DNA from: CALZJC01 sp963781065
GTDB lineage: Bacteria; Acidobacteriota; Thermoanaerobaculia; Multivoradales; JAHEKO01
DNA length: 64,000 nt
Assembly (NCBI GenBank): GCA_963781065.1
Contig: CAWAET010000005.1
Span: forward strand, 1 to 64,000
Direction of reading: 5' to 3'
Under the pieces are notes generated by a model. It made no database searches. It saw only the letters and a program-made list of their open reading frames with translations, and was not told where the DNA came from. The position numbers and the translations under genes are program-made. Shown in pieces: positions 8,621 to 17,731 of the stretch; position 1 is the stretch's first letter, and each line of letters begins with the position of its first letter.

Positions 8621-9804
8621 GCTGCCGCGGGACAGGTTCAGAGAGTCGCCGGCGCCGCGCTGCGGACCGGCCTCGATGCGGTCCGAGCCCGGCTCTCCTG
8701 GTGCTCGTCGGCATTGTCGCCCTGGTGAGCGCCGCGCGGCCCGTGCTCGGCTTCCACGACGGCGGCGTCGCCCGGTGCAACGCCTGTCACGTCATGCACG
8801 ACAGCAGCGAGGGGCTGATAGTCGCCACATCGGCGTTGGGCGCACCAGGGCTGCTGATCGAGGAGACCCCGAGCGACGTCTGCCTGCGCTGCCACGCCAC
8901 CGAGCTGGGCGCGGTGCTGGGCAGCAACCCGATGCTGCCGCCGCCGGAGCGGGGCGGCGGCAACTTCGTCTTCCTGTTCGAGACCAACATCAACGACGCG
9001 CCCGACGGCGCGATGAACGTCATCCCCGGCGAGACCGCGGGCCACAACCTCCTCGCCCCGGGCCACGGGCTGGCGGCCGACACCCGGCACAGCCTGTCGC
9101 CCGGCGGCTCGTTCCCGGCCGGCGAGCTGGGCTGCACGAGCTGCCACGACCCGCACGGCAACGACCGGTTCCGCCTCCTCCACGGCGCCGGCGAGGTCCA
9201 GGGCGGCCTGGCGTTCTTCTCCTACCCCGCCCCCGACGCGGCGGGGATCGCGCTCAACGGGGCGGCGGAGGCGAATGGCAACCACACCGCCTATCGCGGC
9301 GGCATGAGCGACTGGTGCGCCAACTGCCACGGGCGCTATCACGAAGACACCCAGACGCCGGTGGTCCCCGGCGGCGGAGATCCCCTCGAGCACCCGATTG
9401 ACGAGGTCCTCGCTGGCGAGATTCGCGACCAGTACAACGCTTACAACGGCGACGCCGACCCGCTAGGCGGGACCATCGCCACCGCCTACCTGGCGGCCGT
9501 GCCCTTCGAGGACCCCGCCAGCGCCAGCACCTCGACCCTCGGGCCGGCCGGCGGCAGCCGGGTCATGTGTCTGACCTGTCATCGGGCGCACGCAACCTCG
9601 TCGCCCGCGGCGCTGCGGTGGGACTTCCGGGTGGCCCTCCTGAGCCAGGACGGGGTGGTGTCGGGGTCCTACGCCATCCCGAGCCCCTATCCCGACCCGG
9701 CCCAGGGAACGCTCTGCACCAAGTGCCACGAGGGCGGCCCCCCTGGGCTGACGGGTCCGTTCGTGCCCGTCCTGCCCACTCCCGGACCGCCGGGCGGCGG
9801 CTAG
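8617..9804 (+). CDS. Six-haem exported cytochrome c
   Basis: This protein of 395 residues has six CxxCH motifs: RCNACHVMH, VCLRCHATE, GCTSCHDPHG, WCANCHGRYH, MCLTCHRAH and LCTKCHEGG. The spacing is irregular and much wider than in the upstream cytochromes. A basic N-terminus and hydrophobic stretch (LLVLVGIVALVSAARPVLGF) indicate export. It ends in a Pro/Gly tail. The start overlaps the previous stop (ATGA), and it is the last gene of the operon; the next gene converges on it only 7 bp away. The long haem-free segments (for example NPMLPPPERGGGNFVFLFET) suggest a folded domain that may interact with a partner. It is possibly the terminal or surface component of the conduit; the role is inferred. 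Confidence 0.8.
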   Translation: MSCRGTGSESRRRRAADRPRCGPSPALLVLVGIVALVSAARPVLGFHDGGVARCNACHVMHDSSEGLIVATSALGAPGLLIEETPSDVCLRCHATELGAVLGSNPMLPPPERGGGNFVFLFETNINDAPDGAMNVIPGETAGHNLLAPGHGLAADTRHSLSPGGSFPAGELGCTSCHDPHGNDRFRLLHGAGEVQGGLAFFSYPAPDAAGIALNGAAEANGNHTAYRGGMSDWCANCHGRYHEDTQTPVVPGGGDPLEHPIDEVLAGEIRDQYNAYNGDADPLGGTIATAYLAAVPFEDPASASTSTLGPAGGSRVMCLTCHRAHATSSPAALRWDFRVALLSQDGVVSGSYAIPSPYPDPAQGTLCTKCHEGGPPGLTGPFVPVLPTPGPPGGG

Positions 9805-9811
9805 CCCCGCC

Positions 9812-11980
9812 TCAGCCGTTCCGCCGGCCCGACTCGTCCCAGGTCGCGGCGGCCCGGGGGACGCCGCCGGCGAAGCCGACGACGCGCAGCAGCGTGCCGT
9901 CCGGCCGCCATTCCGTGCGCAGCCCGTCCAGCGTTCGCCCGCCGGCGGCGTCGCGTCGCACCTGGGCGACCAGGCGCGCGTTTCCGGAAGGGTAGCGCTC
10001 GACGACCACCTCGGGCGGGCTGGTCTCCCCGAGCGCCGACCCGGCCACCTGCCGCACCCGCGCCATCGCCCGGCCGATCTCCTCCCGCCCGGGGTCGCGC
10101 CGCCGGGCGGCCTCGAGGCTCGCCAGGGCCAGCCCGTAGCGGCCCCGCTCGGCCATCACCAGGCCCAGCTTCTCGTGCGGCGCGGGGTCTTCGGGCCAGA
10201 GCACGCTGGCGAGAAGGAAGTGCGCCGCCGCGGCCTCGAGGTCGCCGCTCTGGATCGAGAACAGGCCCGTCTCGTAGTGGATCGTCGGGCTCAGCGGATC
10301 GGCACGAAGGGCGCGCTGATACAGGTCGAGCGCCCGCGGCAGGTCGCCGGCGAGGGCCGTCTGCTTGGCGGCCACCAGCAGGATGGTCGGGTCCTCGAGC
10401 CCGGAGTCGAGCGCCCGGAACGCCAGCCGGCGCGACTCTTCCCCCTTGCCCGCCCAGTCGAGGGTGCGGGCCAGCGCCGCCAGCGCCCGGGCCCGCTTCG
10501 CCTCGTCGAGGCCGCCCTCGACCCGGGCGATCACTTCGCCCAGCCGCCCCTCCGACAGCCGGGCGCCGGCCGGCAGCGCGCCCAGCTGCCGCATCGCCTC
10601 GACCAGGGCCAGGGCCAGCGCGCGGTGCCCGGCGATCGTCGGGTGGACGTGATCGAGGAAGTCCTCCTCGCCGAGGATGGCGTGCCCCGCGGCCGCCTGC
10701 AGGTTCGACTCCAGCAGGCCCTTGAAATCGACCAGCGGCGCCCCGGACTCGGCCGCCACCCGGCGCAGGATCGCGTCCATCTCGGCGAGGGCGCGCAGCG
10801 GACAGACGTCCTCCTCGCGGGCGCGCTCGAAGGCCGCCTTCGCCTCGCCGTGCCGGCCCAGCTCGAACAGCGCCCGCCCGCGCTGGTAGTGGAGCTCCGC
10901 GAAGCGGGGATCGAGGCCGATCGCCTCGTCCAGCGCCGCCACCGCTTGCGGCCAGGCCCCCGCCTCGATCTGCCGGCGAGCCGATGCCAGCAGCCGCCGC
11001 GACCGCTCGATCTGCGGCGGGCTCAGGCCGGCGGTGTGCTGGCTCTTGAACGGCGAGCAGCTCCGGAGGTTCGAGGCCGGGACAACGAAGATCACCTCGG
11101 CCCCGGCCGCGCGGGCGATGGCGACCATCCGCTCGAGGCTCAGCCGGTAGTGCCGCAGGACCTTCTGCTCGAGCTCGTCGTCCCGCTCGTAGAGCTCCAG
11201 CCCGGCGGCCCGGTCCAGCTTGGCGTCCACCTCCCCGGCCAGCACCTCGCGCGGCGCCTCCGGCTCGGCCGAGAGCGCCCCCACGCGGGTCATCAGGGCG
11301 TCCATCGCCGCCCAGGTACGGGTGCCGGACAGCGCCGCCGCCACCGCCTTGACCGGCGCCGGCAGCTGCCGCATGGCCGCGTAGGTGCGCTCCTCCAGGA
11401 ACTCGTTCTGGCCGGTGTAGACGATGAACAGATCGGGCTCGAGCTCGGCCAGTTCCGCCATCACCCGCGCCACGCGGTAGCTGGCGTAGCTGACCCCGCC
11501 GGCGTTGATCACCTCCCAGCGGCGGCTGGGATCGACGGCGGGCAGCAGCTCGCGCAGCCAACCGGCAAAGGACGTGGCGTCGTCGTAGGGGCGGCCGAAG
11601 GTCGTCGAGCCGCCGAGGCAGAAGACGCGATAGCGCCCCGGCGGCTTGCGCCGCGAAAACCGCTGCTCGTTGAACAGCTCCAGCTTGGCCGGCGCGGTGA
11701 CCAGATCGAGCTCGCCAGCGCCGCCGGTCTCCGGCACGAAGAGCGGCGAGCTGCCGGTAAAGCCGAGGAAAGGGTCCTCCCGCAGGGTCACCGGCCGGAC
11801 GCCGGCCAGAGCCAGAACCGCCTCGAGCAGAGCGAAGAACAGGCCCACCGCCACCACGGCCATGACCAGGTCCCGCCCGCGCCGCCGCCGACTGCCGTCG
11901 GCGGTCCCGGCGGATCCCGATGCGGCGGCCCCGCCCCTGCCTGCCGCTACGTTGCGCTCACCCTCGGACATCGGTCCCAC
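9812..11980 (-). CDS. SGNH-hydrolase/TPR membrane-anchored protein
   Basis: This 722-residue protein has one N-terminal membrane segment (LVMAVVAVGLFFALLEAVLA) followed by an SGNH/GDSL hydrolase fold. The motifs are block I CLGGSTTFG, a middle NAGGVSYASYR, block III TGQNEFLEERTY and block V DHVHPTIAGH with the catalytic Asp-His. Several TPRs interrupt and follow the fold (for example GRALFELGRHGEAKAAFERA), and the tail resembles MORN-like strands (LDGLRTEWRPDGTLLRVVGF). Such proteins are probably carbohydrate O-acyl esterases or acyltransferase partners in envelope polysaccharide synthesis; the substrate here is unknown. It is divergent from the TMTC-like gene, sharing the 11981-12102 promoter region. 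ATG 11971 is an alternative start. Confidence 0.75.
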   Translation of the reverse strand: MGPMSEGERNVAAGRGGAAASGSAGTADGSRRRRGRDLVMAVVAVGLFFALLEAVLALAGVRPVTLREDPFLGFTGSSPLFVPETGGAGELDLVTAPAKLELFNEQRFSRRKPPGRYRVFCLGGSTTFGRPYDDATSFAGWLRELLPAVDPSRRWEVINAGGVSYASYRVARVMAELAELEPDLFIVYTGQNEFLEERTYAAMRQLPAPVKAVAAALSGTRTWAAMDALMTRVGALSAEPEAPREVLAGEVDAKLDRAAGLELYERDDELEQKVLRHYRLSLERMVAIARAAGAEVIFVVPASNLRSCSPFKSQHTAGLSPPQIERSRRLLASARRQIEAGAWPQAVAALDEAIGLDPRFAELHYQRGRALFELGRHGEAKAAFERAREEDVCPLRALAEMDAILRRVAAESGAPLVDFKGLLESNLQAAAGHAILGEEDFLDHVHPTIAGHRALALALVEAMRQLGALPAGARLSEGRLGEVIARVEGGLDEAKRARALAALARTLDWAGKGEESRRLAFRALDSGLEDPTILLVAAKQTALAGDLPRALDLYQRALRADPLSPTIHYETGLFSIQSGDLEAAAAHFLLASVLWPEDPAPHEKLGLVMAERGRYGLALASLEAARRRDPGREEIGRAMARVRQVAGSALGETSPPEVVVERYPSGNARLVAQVRRDAAGGRTLDGLRTEWRPDGTLLRVVGFAGGVPRAAATWDESGRRNG

Positions 11981-12102
11981 CGGCGGGAGGTCAGGCCGAC
12001 CCTGTCACCGCGCCGCTCGACAATGCCCGAACAAGGGAAGTCGTGCAGATTCAGATGCATACGGACGCGCGGCAGCGGCTTGGTGAGCAGATCGGTCTAT
12101 AG
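11981..12102. promoter_or_regulatory. Divergent intergenic region
   Basis: This 122-bp gap separates the divergent SGNH/TPR and TMTC-like genes and must hold both promoters. It is somewhat richer in A/T than its surroundings around 12045-12065 and 12096-12124. I see no clear sigma-70 box pair and no copy of the 16-bp palindrome found elsewhere in the window. Confidence 0.4.
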
Positions 12103-14148
12103 GTGTCCACCGTGAGAAAGTATAGCGACCGCGGGCGCACGGAGCCGGGCTCTTCGGTTCCGGGCGACGTCGTGGGAAGGGTCCTCCAGTTGCCCCCTGG
12201 GCGCACAAACCGGCTCAGCGCCGGCGATCTCGGCCGGGCGCCCGGACCGTCGACGGGCGGCGAAGCGTCCTCGCCGGCCACGGCGGGCCGAACCACCCTC
12301 CTGGCCGGAGCCGCGGTCTTCCTGGCGGCGCTGCTGCTCTTCCTGCCCACCCTGGGACACGACTTCGCCTGGGACGACCGCTCGATCCTGCTGCCCAACC
12401 TCGCCCTGGGCGACTGGTCGCGCCTGGGCGAGATCCTCACCTCCGACTTCTTCCGCGAAAGCCAGGACCGGGGGAGCGGATTCGACTACTGGCGCCCGCT
12501 GGTGGTCCTGTCGCACATGGTCGAGCGGTCCCTGTTCTCCAACCGCCCCGCCGGCTATCACGCCGTCAACGTGCTGCTGCACGCGGCGACGTCGCTGCTG
12601 GTCTTCCTCCTGGGGCTGCGGGCGCTCGGGAGGCCGGCGCCGGCGCTCGCCGCCGGCCTCCTGTTCGCGGTCCATCCCGTCCACGTCGAGGTCGTGGCCT
12701 GGGTCTCGGGCCGCTCGGACCTCCTGCTGGGCCTGTTCCTGGCTCTGGCGCTGTGGGCCGACTGGCAAGCGGGCCGGAGCGGGCGACGCCACTGGCAGGC
12801 CCTGGCGCTGCTCGGCTTTCTGGCGGCGCTGTTCTCCAAGGAGTCGGCCGCGGTCTTTCCGGCTCTCGTGGCGGCTCGTGTGCTGCTCGTCGAGCGGACG
12901 CCAGGGGGAGTGCGAGAACGCCTGCTGCGGGCCGGACGAGCCGCCCTCCCCTCGCTGGTGGTGCTGGGCGCCTACCTGGTGCTGCGCTACGGGCTGCTCG
13001 ACGTCGTGCCGCCGCCCAGCGCCGTCGAGCCGGCCGGCCGCCTGGCGCTCTTCTGGACCTGGTGGACCGCCCTCGGGCTCTACGCGCGGCTGCTCGTCTG
13101 GCCGACGGGTCTGAGCATCGTCCACGACCTGCCGCTCGCCGTCGACCCCTGGTCGTGGGGGGTCGGCGCCGGCATGCTCATCTTCGTCGCGGCGATCTGG
13201 GGGGCATCGCGGCTTCGGCGCACGGCTGCCGGGGCATCCTTCGGGCTGATCGTTCTCCTGCTGGGCCTGGCTCTCCTGTCCAACTTTGTGATCCCCATCG
13301 CCTCCCACGGCTCGGCCGCCTTCCCGATCGCCGAGCGGTTCCTCTACGCCCCCTCGATCGGTTTCTGCCTGGTCCTGGGGTGGCTCTTCGGGCGGGCGGT
13401 ACCGCGGGCGCTGGCCCGAGGCACTGGCTTCCCGGGCATCGCCCCCGGGCGCGATCCGAGCGGCGGCACCGGGTCGGGGGGCGCTCCGCCACCGGGCTTC
13501 GGGCTCGGCCGGGCGATGCCGGCAGCGCTTCTCGGCATCGCACTGCTCGCCGGAGCCTGGGCGAGCACGGTCCGCGCCAGCGACTGGAAGGACGACGCGG
13601 CCCTTTTCGCGGCTACGCTGGAGCGTGCGCCCCGCAGCGCGATGGCGCAGCTCAACTACGGTGCCGCCCTGGTGGACCTGGCGCGCGACGAGGAGGCCGC
13701 CGACGCTCGAAGCGCCCTTCTCGAGCGAGCCCTGCACCACCTCGAGCAGGCGGTGGACCTGGCGCCCGGCAACTACCGGGGCCACTACGATCTGGCCAAT
13801 CTCTACCAGGCTCTCGGCCGGCCGAAGGCGGCGGAGGCGTCGTACCGCGAGGCCCTGGAGCTGCGCCCGGATCTGTTCCACGCCATGGTCAACCTGGGTA
13901 CCTTGATGGCTCGCTCCGGGCGCGTCGACAGGGCCTTGGAGTGGCTCGACAGGGCGCGCCGGCTGCGACCCGGCAATCTCGCCGTCATGGTCAACCGCGC
14001 TCACCTGCTGCAGATGCTCGGACACCCCGAGCGGGCAGCTCCCCTCTACCGCCAGGCCCTGGCGGTCGATCCGGGGCTCGCGGCCGCGCGCGCCGGGCTC
14101 GAGCGCGCCCTGGAGGCGCTGTCGGACGACGGCGACGAGGGCTCCTGA
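12103..14148 (+). CDS. TMTC-like polytopic membrane protein with C-terminal TPRs
   Basis: This 681-residue protein has about ten membrane segments followed by a TPR domain from about residue 500. Sequence hallmarks of the TMTC/ArnT-PMT-like family are visible: FAWDDRSIL, a HPVHVEVVAWVSGRSDLLLG loop, FSKESAAVFP and WPTGLSIVHDLP. The TPR part (YDLANLYQALGRPKAAEASY, MVNLGTLMARSGRVDRALEW) is probably extracytoplasmic. These proteins are related to GT-C glycosyltransferases using lipid-linked sugars, so protein O-glycosylation is the leading guess. No acceptor or donor can be deduced. The start is taken as GTG 12103; an in-frame GTG at 12112 is possible. Confidence 0.7.
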   Translation: MSTVRKYSDRGRTEPGSSVPGDVVGRVLQLPPGRTNRLSAGDLGRAPGPSTGGEASSPATAGRTTLLAGAAVFLAALLLFLPTLGHDFAWDDRSILLPNLALGDWSRLGEILTSDFFRESQDRGSGFDYWRPLVVLSHMVERSLFSNRPAGYHAVNVLLHAATSLLVFLLGLRALGRPAPALAAGLLFAVHPVHVEVVAWVSGRSDLLLGLFLALALWADWQAGRSGRRHWQALALLGFLAALFSKESAAVFPALVAARVLLVERTPGGVRERLLRAGRAALPSLVVLGAYLVLRYGLLDVVPPPSAVEPAGRLALFWTWWTALGLYARLLVWPTGLSIVHDLPLAVDPWSWGVGAGMLIFVAAIWGASRLRRTAAGASFGLIVLLLGLALLSNFVIPIASHGSAAFPIAERFLYAPSIGFCLVLGWLFGRAVPRALARGTGFPGIAPGRDPSGGTGSGGAPPPGFGLGRAMPAALLGIALLAGAWASTVRASDWKDDAALFAATLERAPRSAMAQLNYGAALVDLARDEEAADARSALLERALHHLEQAVDLAPGNYRGHYDLANLYQALGRPKAAEASYREALELRPDLFHAMVNLGTLMARSGRVDRALEWLDRARRLRPGNLAVMVNRAHLLQMLGHPERAAPLYRQALAVDPGLAAARAGLERALEALSDDGDEGS

Positions 14149-14301
14149 TCCGGGCGGCGGGCGATCGTGTCCCGAGGGCCCGACCCGCCAGGCCATCCGC
14201 TGGCCTAGGACACGCCATCAGCGATACGATTGGGGCGGCTGGAAGCCCTCCAGCCCGGACCGCCGGAAACGACCACAACCATCCCGATTCGAGGTAGAGA
14301 T

Positions 14302-14991
14302 ATGTTCTCGACAGCGCACCGCTTCACCAGCTACGGCCTCGCCCTGCTCCTGCTCGCCACCGTCGCCTGCGCCGGCTCCGAGTCCGGCGCCGACGCGGCC
14401 GCGACGCCGCCGGCGCCCGAGCAGCAGGCCCCCCAGGGGGAGCTGCCCGCCGGCCATCCGCCCCTCTCGGCCACCCCGCCGGCCGGCAGCATGATCGCCC
14501 CGCCGCCCCCGGGCAGCGGCACCGGCCAGTCCGGCCTGGTGTGGACCACGCCCGACGGCTGGATCGCCGAGACCCCCTCCTCCGCCATGCGCCGGGCCCA
14601 GTACCGCGTTCCCGGGCCGGGCGGCGACGGCGAGCTGGTGGTCTTCTACTTCGGCCCCGGCCAGGGCGGCGACGCGATGTCGAACGCCGTCCGCTGGGCC
14701 AACCAGTTCAGCCAGCCCGACGGCCGCACGCCGCAGGAGGCGATGAAGACCGAGCAGATCCAGGTCGGCGGCATCCCGGTGATGCTGACCGAGATCACCG
14801 GCACCTACAGCGGCGGCATGACCATGATGGGCGGCGCCAGCTCCGAGCTCGCGAACCACATGCTGCTCGGCGCCATCGCCGAGGGCGGCGACGCCAACTG
14901 GTTCTTCAAGCTCACCGGCCCGGCGGCCACGCTGGAGGCGCAGCGCGGGGCCTTCCGCTCGCTGATCGAGTCGCTCTCGCGGCCGGTCTGA
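14302..14991 (+). CDS. Exported lipoprotein of unknown function
   Basis: This is a 229-residue protein with a lipobox-type signal (LLLLATVACAGSE, Cys-24 as probable lipidation site), a Pro/Ala-rich linker, and a C-terminal globular domain of about 160 residues (LVWTTPDGWIAETPSSAMRR, then RYRVPG-like strands and a Gly/Met-rich MTMMGGASSELANHMLLGAI). The C-terminal part resembles uncharacterised domains that follow a W-x-x-P-x-G-W pattern. ATG 14302 is preceded by a GAGGTAGAG site. It lies just upstream of the bd-like membrane cytochrome pair in the same orientation, so it may belong to that complex. Function is not recognised. Confidence 0.6.
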   Translation: MFSTAHRFTSYGLALLLLATVACAGSESGADAAATPPAPEQQAPQGELPAGHPPLSATPPAGSMIAPPPPGSGTGQSGLVWTTPDGWIAETPSSAMRRAQYRVPGPGGDGELVVFYFGPGQGGDAMSNAVRWANQFSQPDGRTPQEAMKTEQIQVGGIPVMLTEITGTYSGGMTMMGGASSELANHMLLGAIAEGGDANWFFKLTGPAATLEAQRGAFRSLIESLSRPV

Positions 14992-15039
14992 GGGAGCAGC
15001 TTGCGGCGGCGCCCAGCCGCCTGAGGAGGGGAGTCGCGC

Positions 15040-16389
15040 ATGGACTATCCGATCTTCGACATCGCCATCGGCGGCAGCGTGCTGATGGGCGTGGTGGCGG
15101 TCACCCACGTCATCGTCTCGCACTTCGCCATCGGCGGCGGCCTGGTGATCGCCGCCACCGAGACCCTCGCCTGGCGGCGCGGCGACCCGGAGATGCGCGA
15201 CCTGGCCAAGCGCTCGTCGCTGATGCTGATCCTGGTCTCGACGGTCTTCGGCGCCATCTCCGGCGTCGGCATCTGGGTGGTAGCCGGGCTGATCGCCCCG
15301 GCGACGATCTCGGCCCTGATCCGCAGCTACGTCTGGGGCTGGGCCATCGAGTGGGTCTTCTTCATCGTCGAGATCGTCGCCGCGCTGCTGTACTACGCCA
15401 CCTGGGACCGTATTGCCAAGCGCACCCACGTGATGATCGGCTGGATCTACTTCGTGGCGGCGTTCATGTCGATGGTGGTGATCAACGGCATCATCACCTT
15501 CCAGCTGACGCCCGGCAAGTGGCTCGAGACCGGCGCCTTCTGGGACGGATTCTTCAACCCCACCTACTGGCCGAGCGTGGTGCTGCGCACCGGCATCGTG
15601 CTGCTGATGGCGGTGGCCTTCATGAGCTTCACGGCCTTGCGGGCGGCCCCCGAGGCAAGACCACGGCTGGCGCGCTACCTCGGCCTGTGGCTCCTGGCCG
15701 GGGTGGCGTTCGCCTACGGCGGCTACCGCTGGTGGGAGGCGGCGCTGCCCGAGACGGTGCGCGGCCTGTTCCTGGGCGAGCGGCCCGGCCTCGTGGCCCT
15801 GGCCGACACCCGCAGCTTCGTCCTCTGGTCGCTGACCGCGGCGCTGGCGCTCGGCGCGGTCTTCCTGCTGGCGGCGCCGCGGGCGCTCCGGGTGCCCACG
15901 GCGATCCTCCTGATGCTCGCCGGCTTCGCCTTCTTCGGCGGCTATGAACGGCTGCGGGAGGGGGCGCGCAAGCCGTTCCTGATCCACGACTACATGTTCT
16001 CGAACGGCGTGCTGGTCTCCGAGATCGAGCGGCTCAACGAGGAGGGCATCCTGTCCAAGGCCGGCTGGGCGGCGCACCAGGCCGGCGGCGACCCCGAGAG
16101 CGTCGGCCGGGCCGTCTTTCTCGCCCAGTGCGCCAGCTGCCACACGCTCGACGGCTACCAGGCGATCCGGCCGCTGATCGACCCGGACTTCGTCGAGGCC
16201 AACGTCTGGGCGCTTTGGGGGCAGGGCGAGGAGTACGTGCCCGGCGAGGCGGTCGACAAGGCGTCGCTGGACTATCCCTACATGCCGCCTTTCGTCGGCA
16301 CCGAGGAGGAGCTGGAGGCCCTGGTGGCCTACCTCAGCTCGCTGGCGCCGCCGACCGAGGCCGTGGCGGCGGCGGGAGGCCAGCCATGA
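15040..16389 (+). CDS. bd-like membrane cytochrome fused to C-terminal cytochrome c
   Basis: This 449-residue membrane protein has about eight transmembrane segments in its first 310 residues. Conserved His residues lie in the first two helices (VTHVIVSHFAIGGG), as in cytochrome bd quinol oxidase subunit I. A single cytochrome c domain follows: CASCH at residues 364-368 and a likely Met ligand in PYMPPF near residue 414. It overlaps the next gene (ATGA). Similar bd-like/cyt c fusions occur in bacteria that do not use them as ordinary CydA, and the usual CydA Q-loop is not evident. The likely job is quinol oxidation passing electrons to periplasmic cytochromes. O2 reduction cannot be decided from sequence alone. 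Confidence 0.65.
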   Translation: MDYPIFDIAIGGSVLMGVVAVTHVIVSHFAIGGGLVIAATETLAWRRGDPEMRDLAKRSSLMLILVSTVFGAISGVGIWVVAGLIAPATISALIRSYVWGWAIEWVFFIVEIVAALLYYATWDRIAKRTHVMIGWIYFVAAFMSMVVINGIITFQLTPGKWLETGAFWDGFFNPTYWPSVVLRTGIVLLMAVAFMSFTALRAAPEARPRLARYLGLWLLAGVAFAYGGYRWWEAALPETVRGLFLGERPGLVALADTRSFVLWSLTAALALGAVFLLAAPRALRVPTAILLMLAGFAFFGGYERLREGARKPFLIHDYMFSNGVLVSEIERLNEEGILSKAGWAAHQAGGDPESVGRAVFLAQCASCHTLDGYQAIRPLIDPDFVEANVWALWGQGEEYVPGEAVDKASLDYPYMPPFVGTEEELEALVAYLSSLAPPTEAVAAAGGQP

Positions 16390-17506
16390 GCCCCGATCTG
16401 GTCCCGGCCCTCGACCCGATGCCGATGCCGGCGCCGGCCTGGCTGTTCCACGCCCTGCTGGTCTTCACCTTCTTCCTCCACGCCCTGTTCATGAACCTGA
16501 CGCTCGGCGGCACCATCCTGGCGGCGGTGGGCCGCATTCTGGCGGGCGACCGGACGGGCGACCACCGGGGCGTGCTGGCCGACCGGCTGGTGGCGATCAA
16601 CACCTACGGCATCTCGCTGACCATCACCACCGGCATCGCGCCGCTGCTGTTCATACAACTGCTGTACCAGCAGTACTTCTACACCGCGACCATCCTCATC
16701 GGCTGGGTCTGGCTGGGCTTCCTGGTGATGCTGATGGTCGGCTACTACGCGGTCTACGTCTACAAGTTCAAGGGCGCGCCGGCGCGCGGGCACGGCGGCG
16801 GCGGCTGGCTGGTGCTGGCGGCGGCGATGTTCCTGCTCATCTCGATGGTGCACGTGGCGGTCAACCTGATCCACGCCCAGCCGGACCAGTGGGCCGAGCT
16901 GGCCGGCAGCCCCTGGGCGATCCTGGCCGATCCGGCCTACTGGCCGCGGCTGCTCCACTTCGTCCTCGCCGGCATCGGCATGAGCGGCCTGGTGATCGCC
17001 TGGTGGGCGGTGCGCCAGGCGCGAGCCGGCACCGAGCCCGAGCTCAACGCCCGGATCGCCCGCTTCGGCTGGCGCTGGGCGCTGTGGACGACCCTGGCCC
17101 AGGTAGTGGACGGCTTCGTCCTGCTTTTCGTCCTGCCGCAGCGAGGTGCTGCTGGGCCTGATGCGTGGCGGCGCCGCCACGCTGGTGCCCCTGGGGGCCG
17201 GCGTCGTGCTCGGCATCGGCCTGCTGATGATGCTCTCGCGGGTGACCGACCCGACCGAGAAGCCCGCGGCTGGTCGGCGGCACGCTGGGCGCCATGCTCC
17301 TGACCATCGCCGTCATGTCGATCACCCGCCACCAGGTGCGGGCGCTCTACCTCGAGCCCGTGACCTCGCGCTTCGAGCTCGTCTCGGCGCCGCAGTGGGG
17401 CAACTTCGTGCTGTTCGCGGTGCTGCTGGTCGCCGGGCTGGCGGTGGTGGGGTACATGGTGCGCGCGGCGCTGCGGAATCCGGCGCAGGGCGCCGAGGCG
17501 GCCTGA
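16386..17506 (+). CDS. bd-like cytochrome partner subunit, frameshifted
   Basis: This is a polytopic membrane protein of about 370 residues with eight to nine helices. It begins with helices carrying LFHALLVFTFFLHALFMNLT and GTILAAVGRI, and shows a His/Tyr-rich stretch (YGISLTITTGIAPLLFIQLL). The frame breaks at an extra C (17140, between Pro and Ser of LPSEVLLGLM) and an extra G (17266, between Pro and Arg of EKPRLVGGTL). Correcting both gives an intact C-terminus ending PAQGAEAA. It overlaps the cytochrome c-fused subunit by four bases, so the two form a heterodimer by inference. It looks like a diverged bd-family second subunit, but no axial ligand set can be assigned confidently. Confidence 0.6.
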
Positions 17507-17530
17507 GCGGGCGTCCCCGCCCACCGCGGA

Positions 17531-17546
17531 CCACCCACACGGGTGG
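17531..17546. promoter_or_regulatory. 16-bp palindromic operator candidate (copy 1)
   Basis: CCACCC-ACAC-GGGTGG is a perfect inverted repeat in the 225-bp gap before the c554-type cytochrome gene, about 186 bp upstream of its start. It matches the copies at 34474, 45947, 54475, 57450 and 57495. Confidence 0.55.
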
Positions 17547-17731
17547 GGCCGCCGCGGCGCCCACCCGCATAGGATGCGCCCGTAGACCCTGCTGCCGACC
17601 GTGAAGGCTCGATCCTTGCAACAGACAGGATCGGGTAGAGGGAGGAACCAGGGATCTTGTAAGGTTCAGACTTCAACCCGCGAAGGTCAACCCGAGAACG
17701 AATGGCAACCCGAGAACAAGGAGACGACAAC

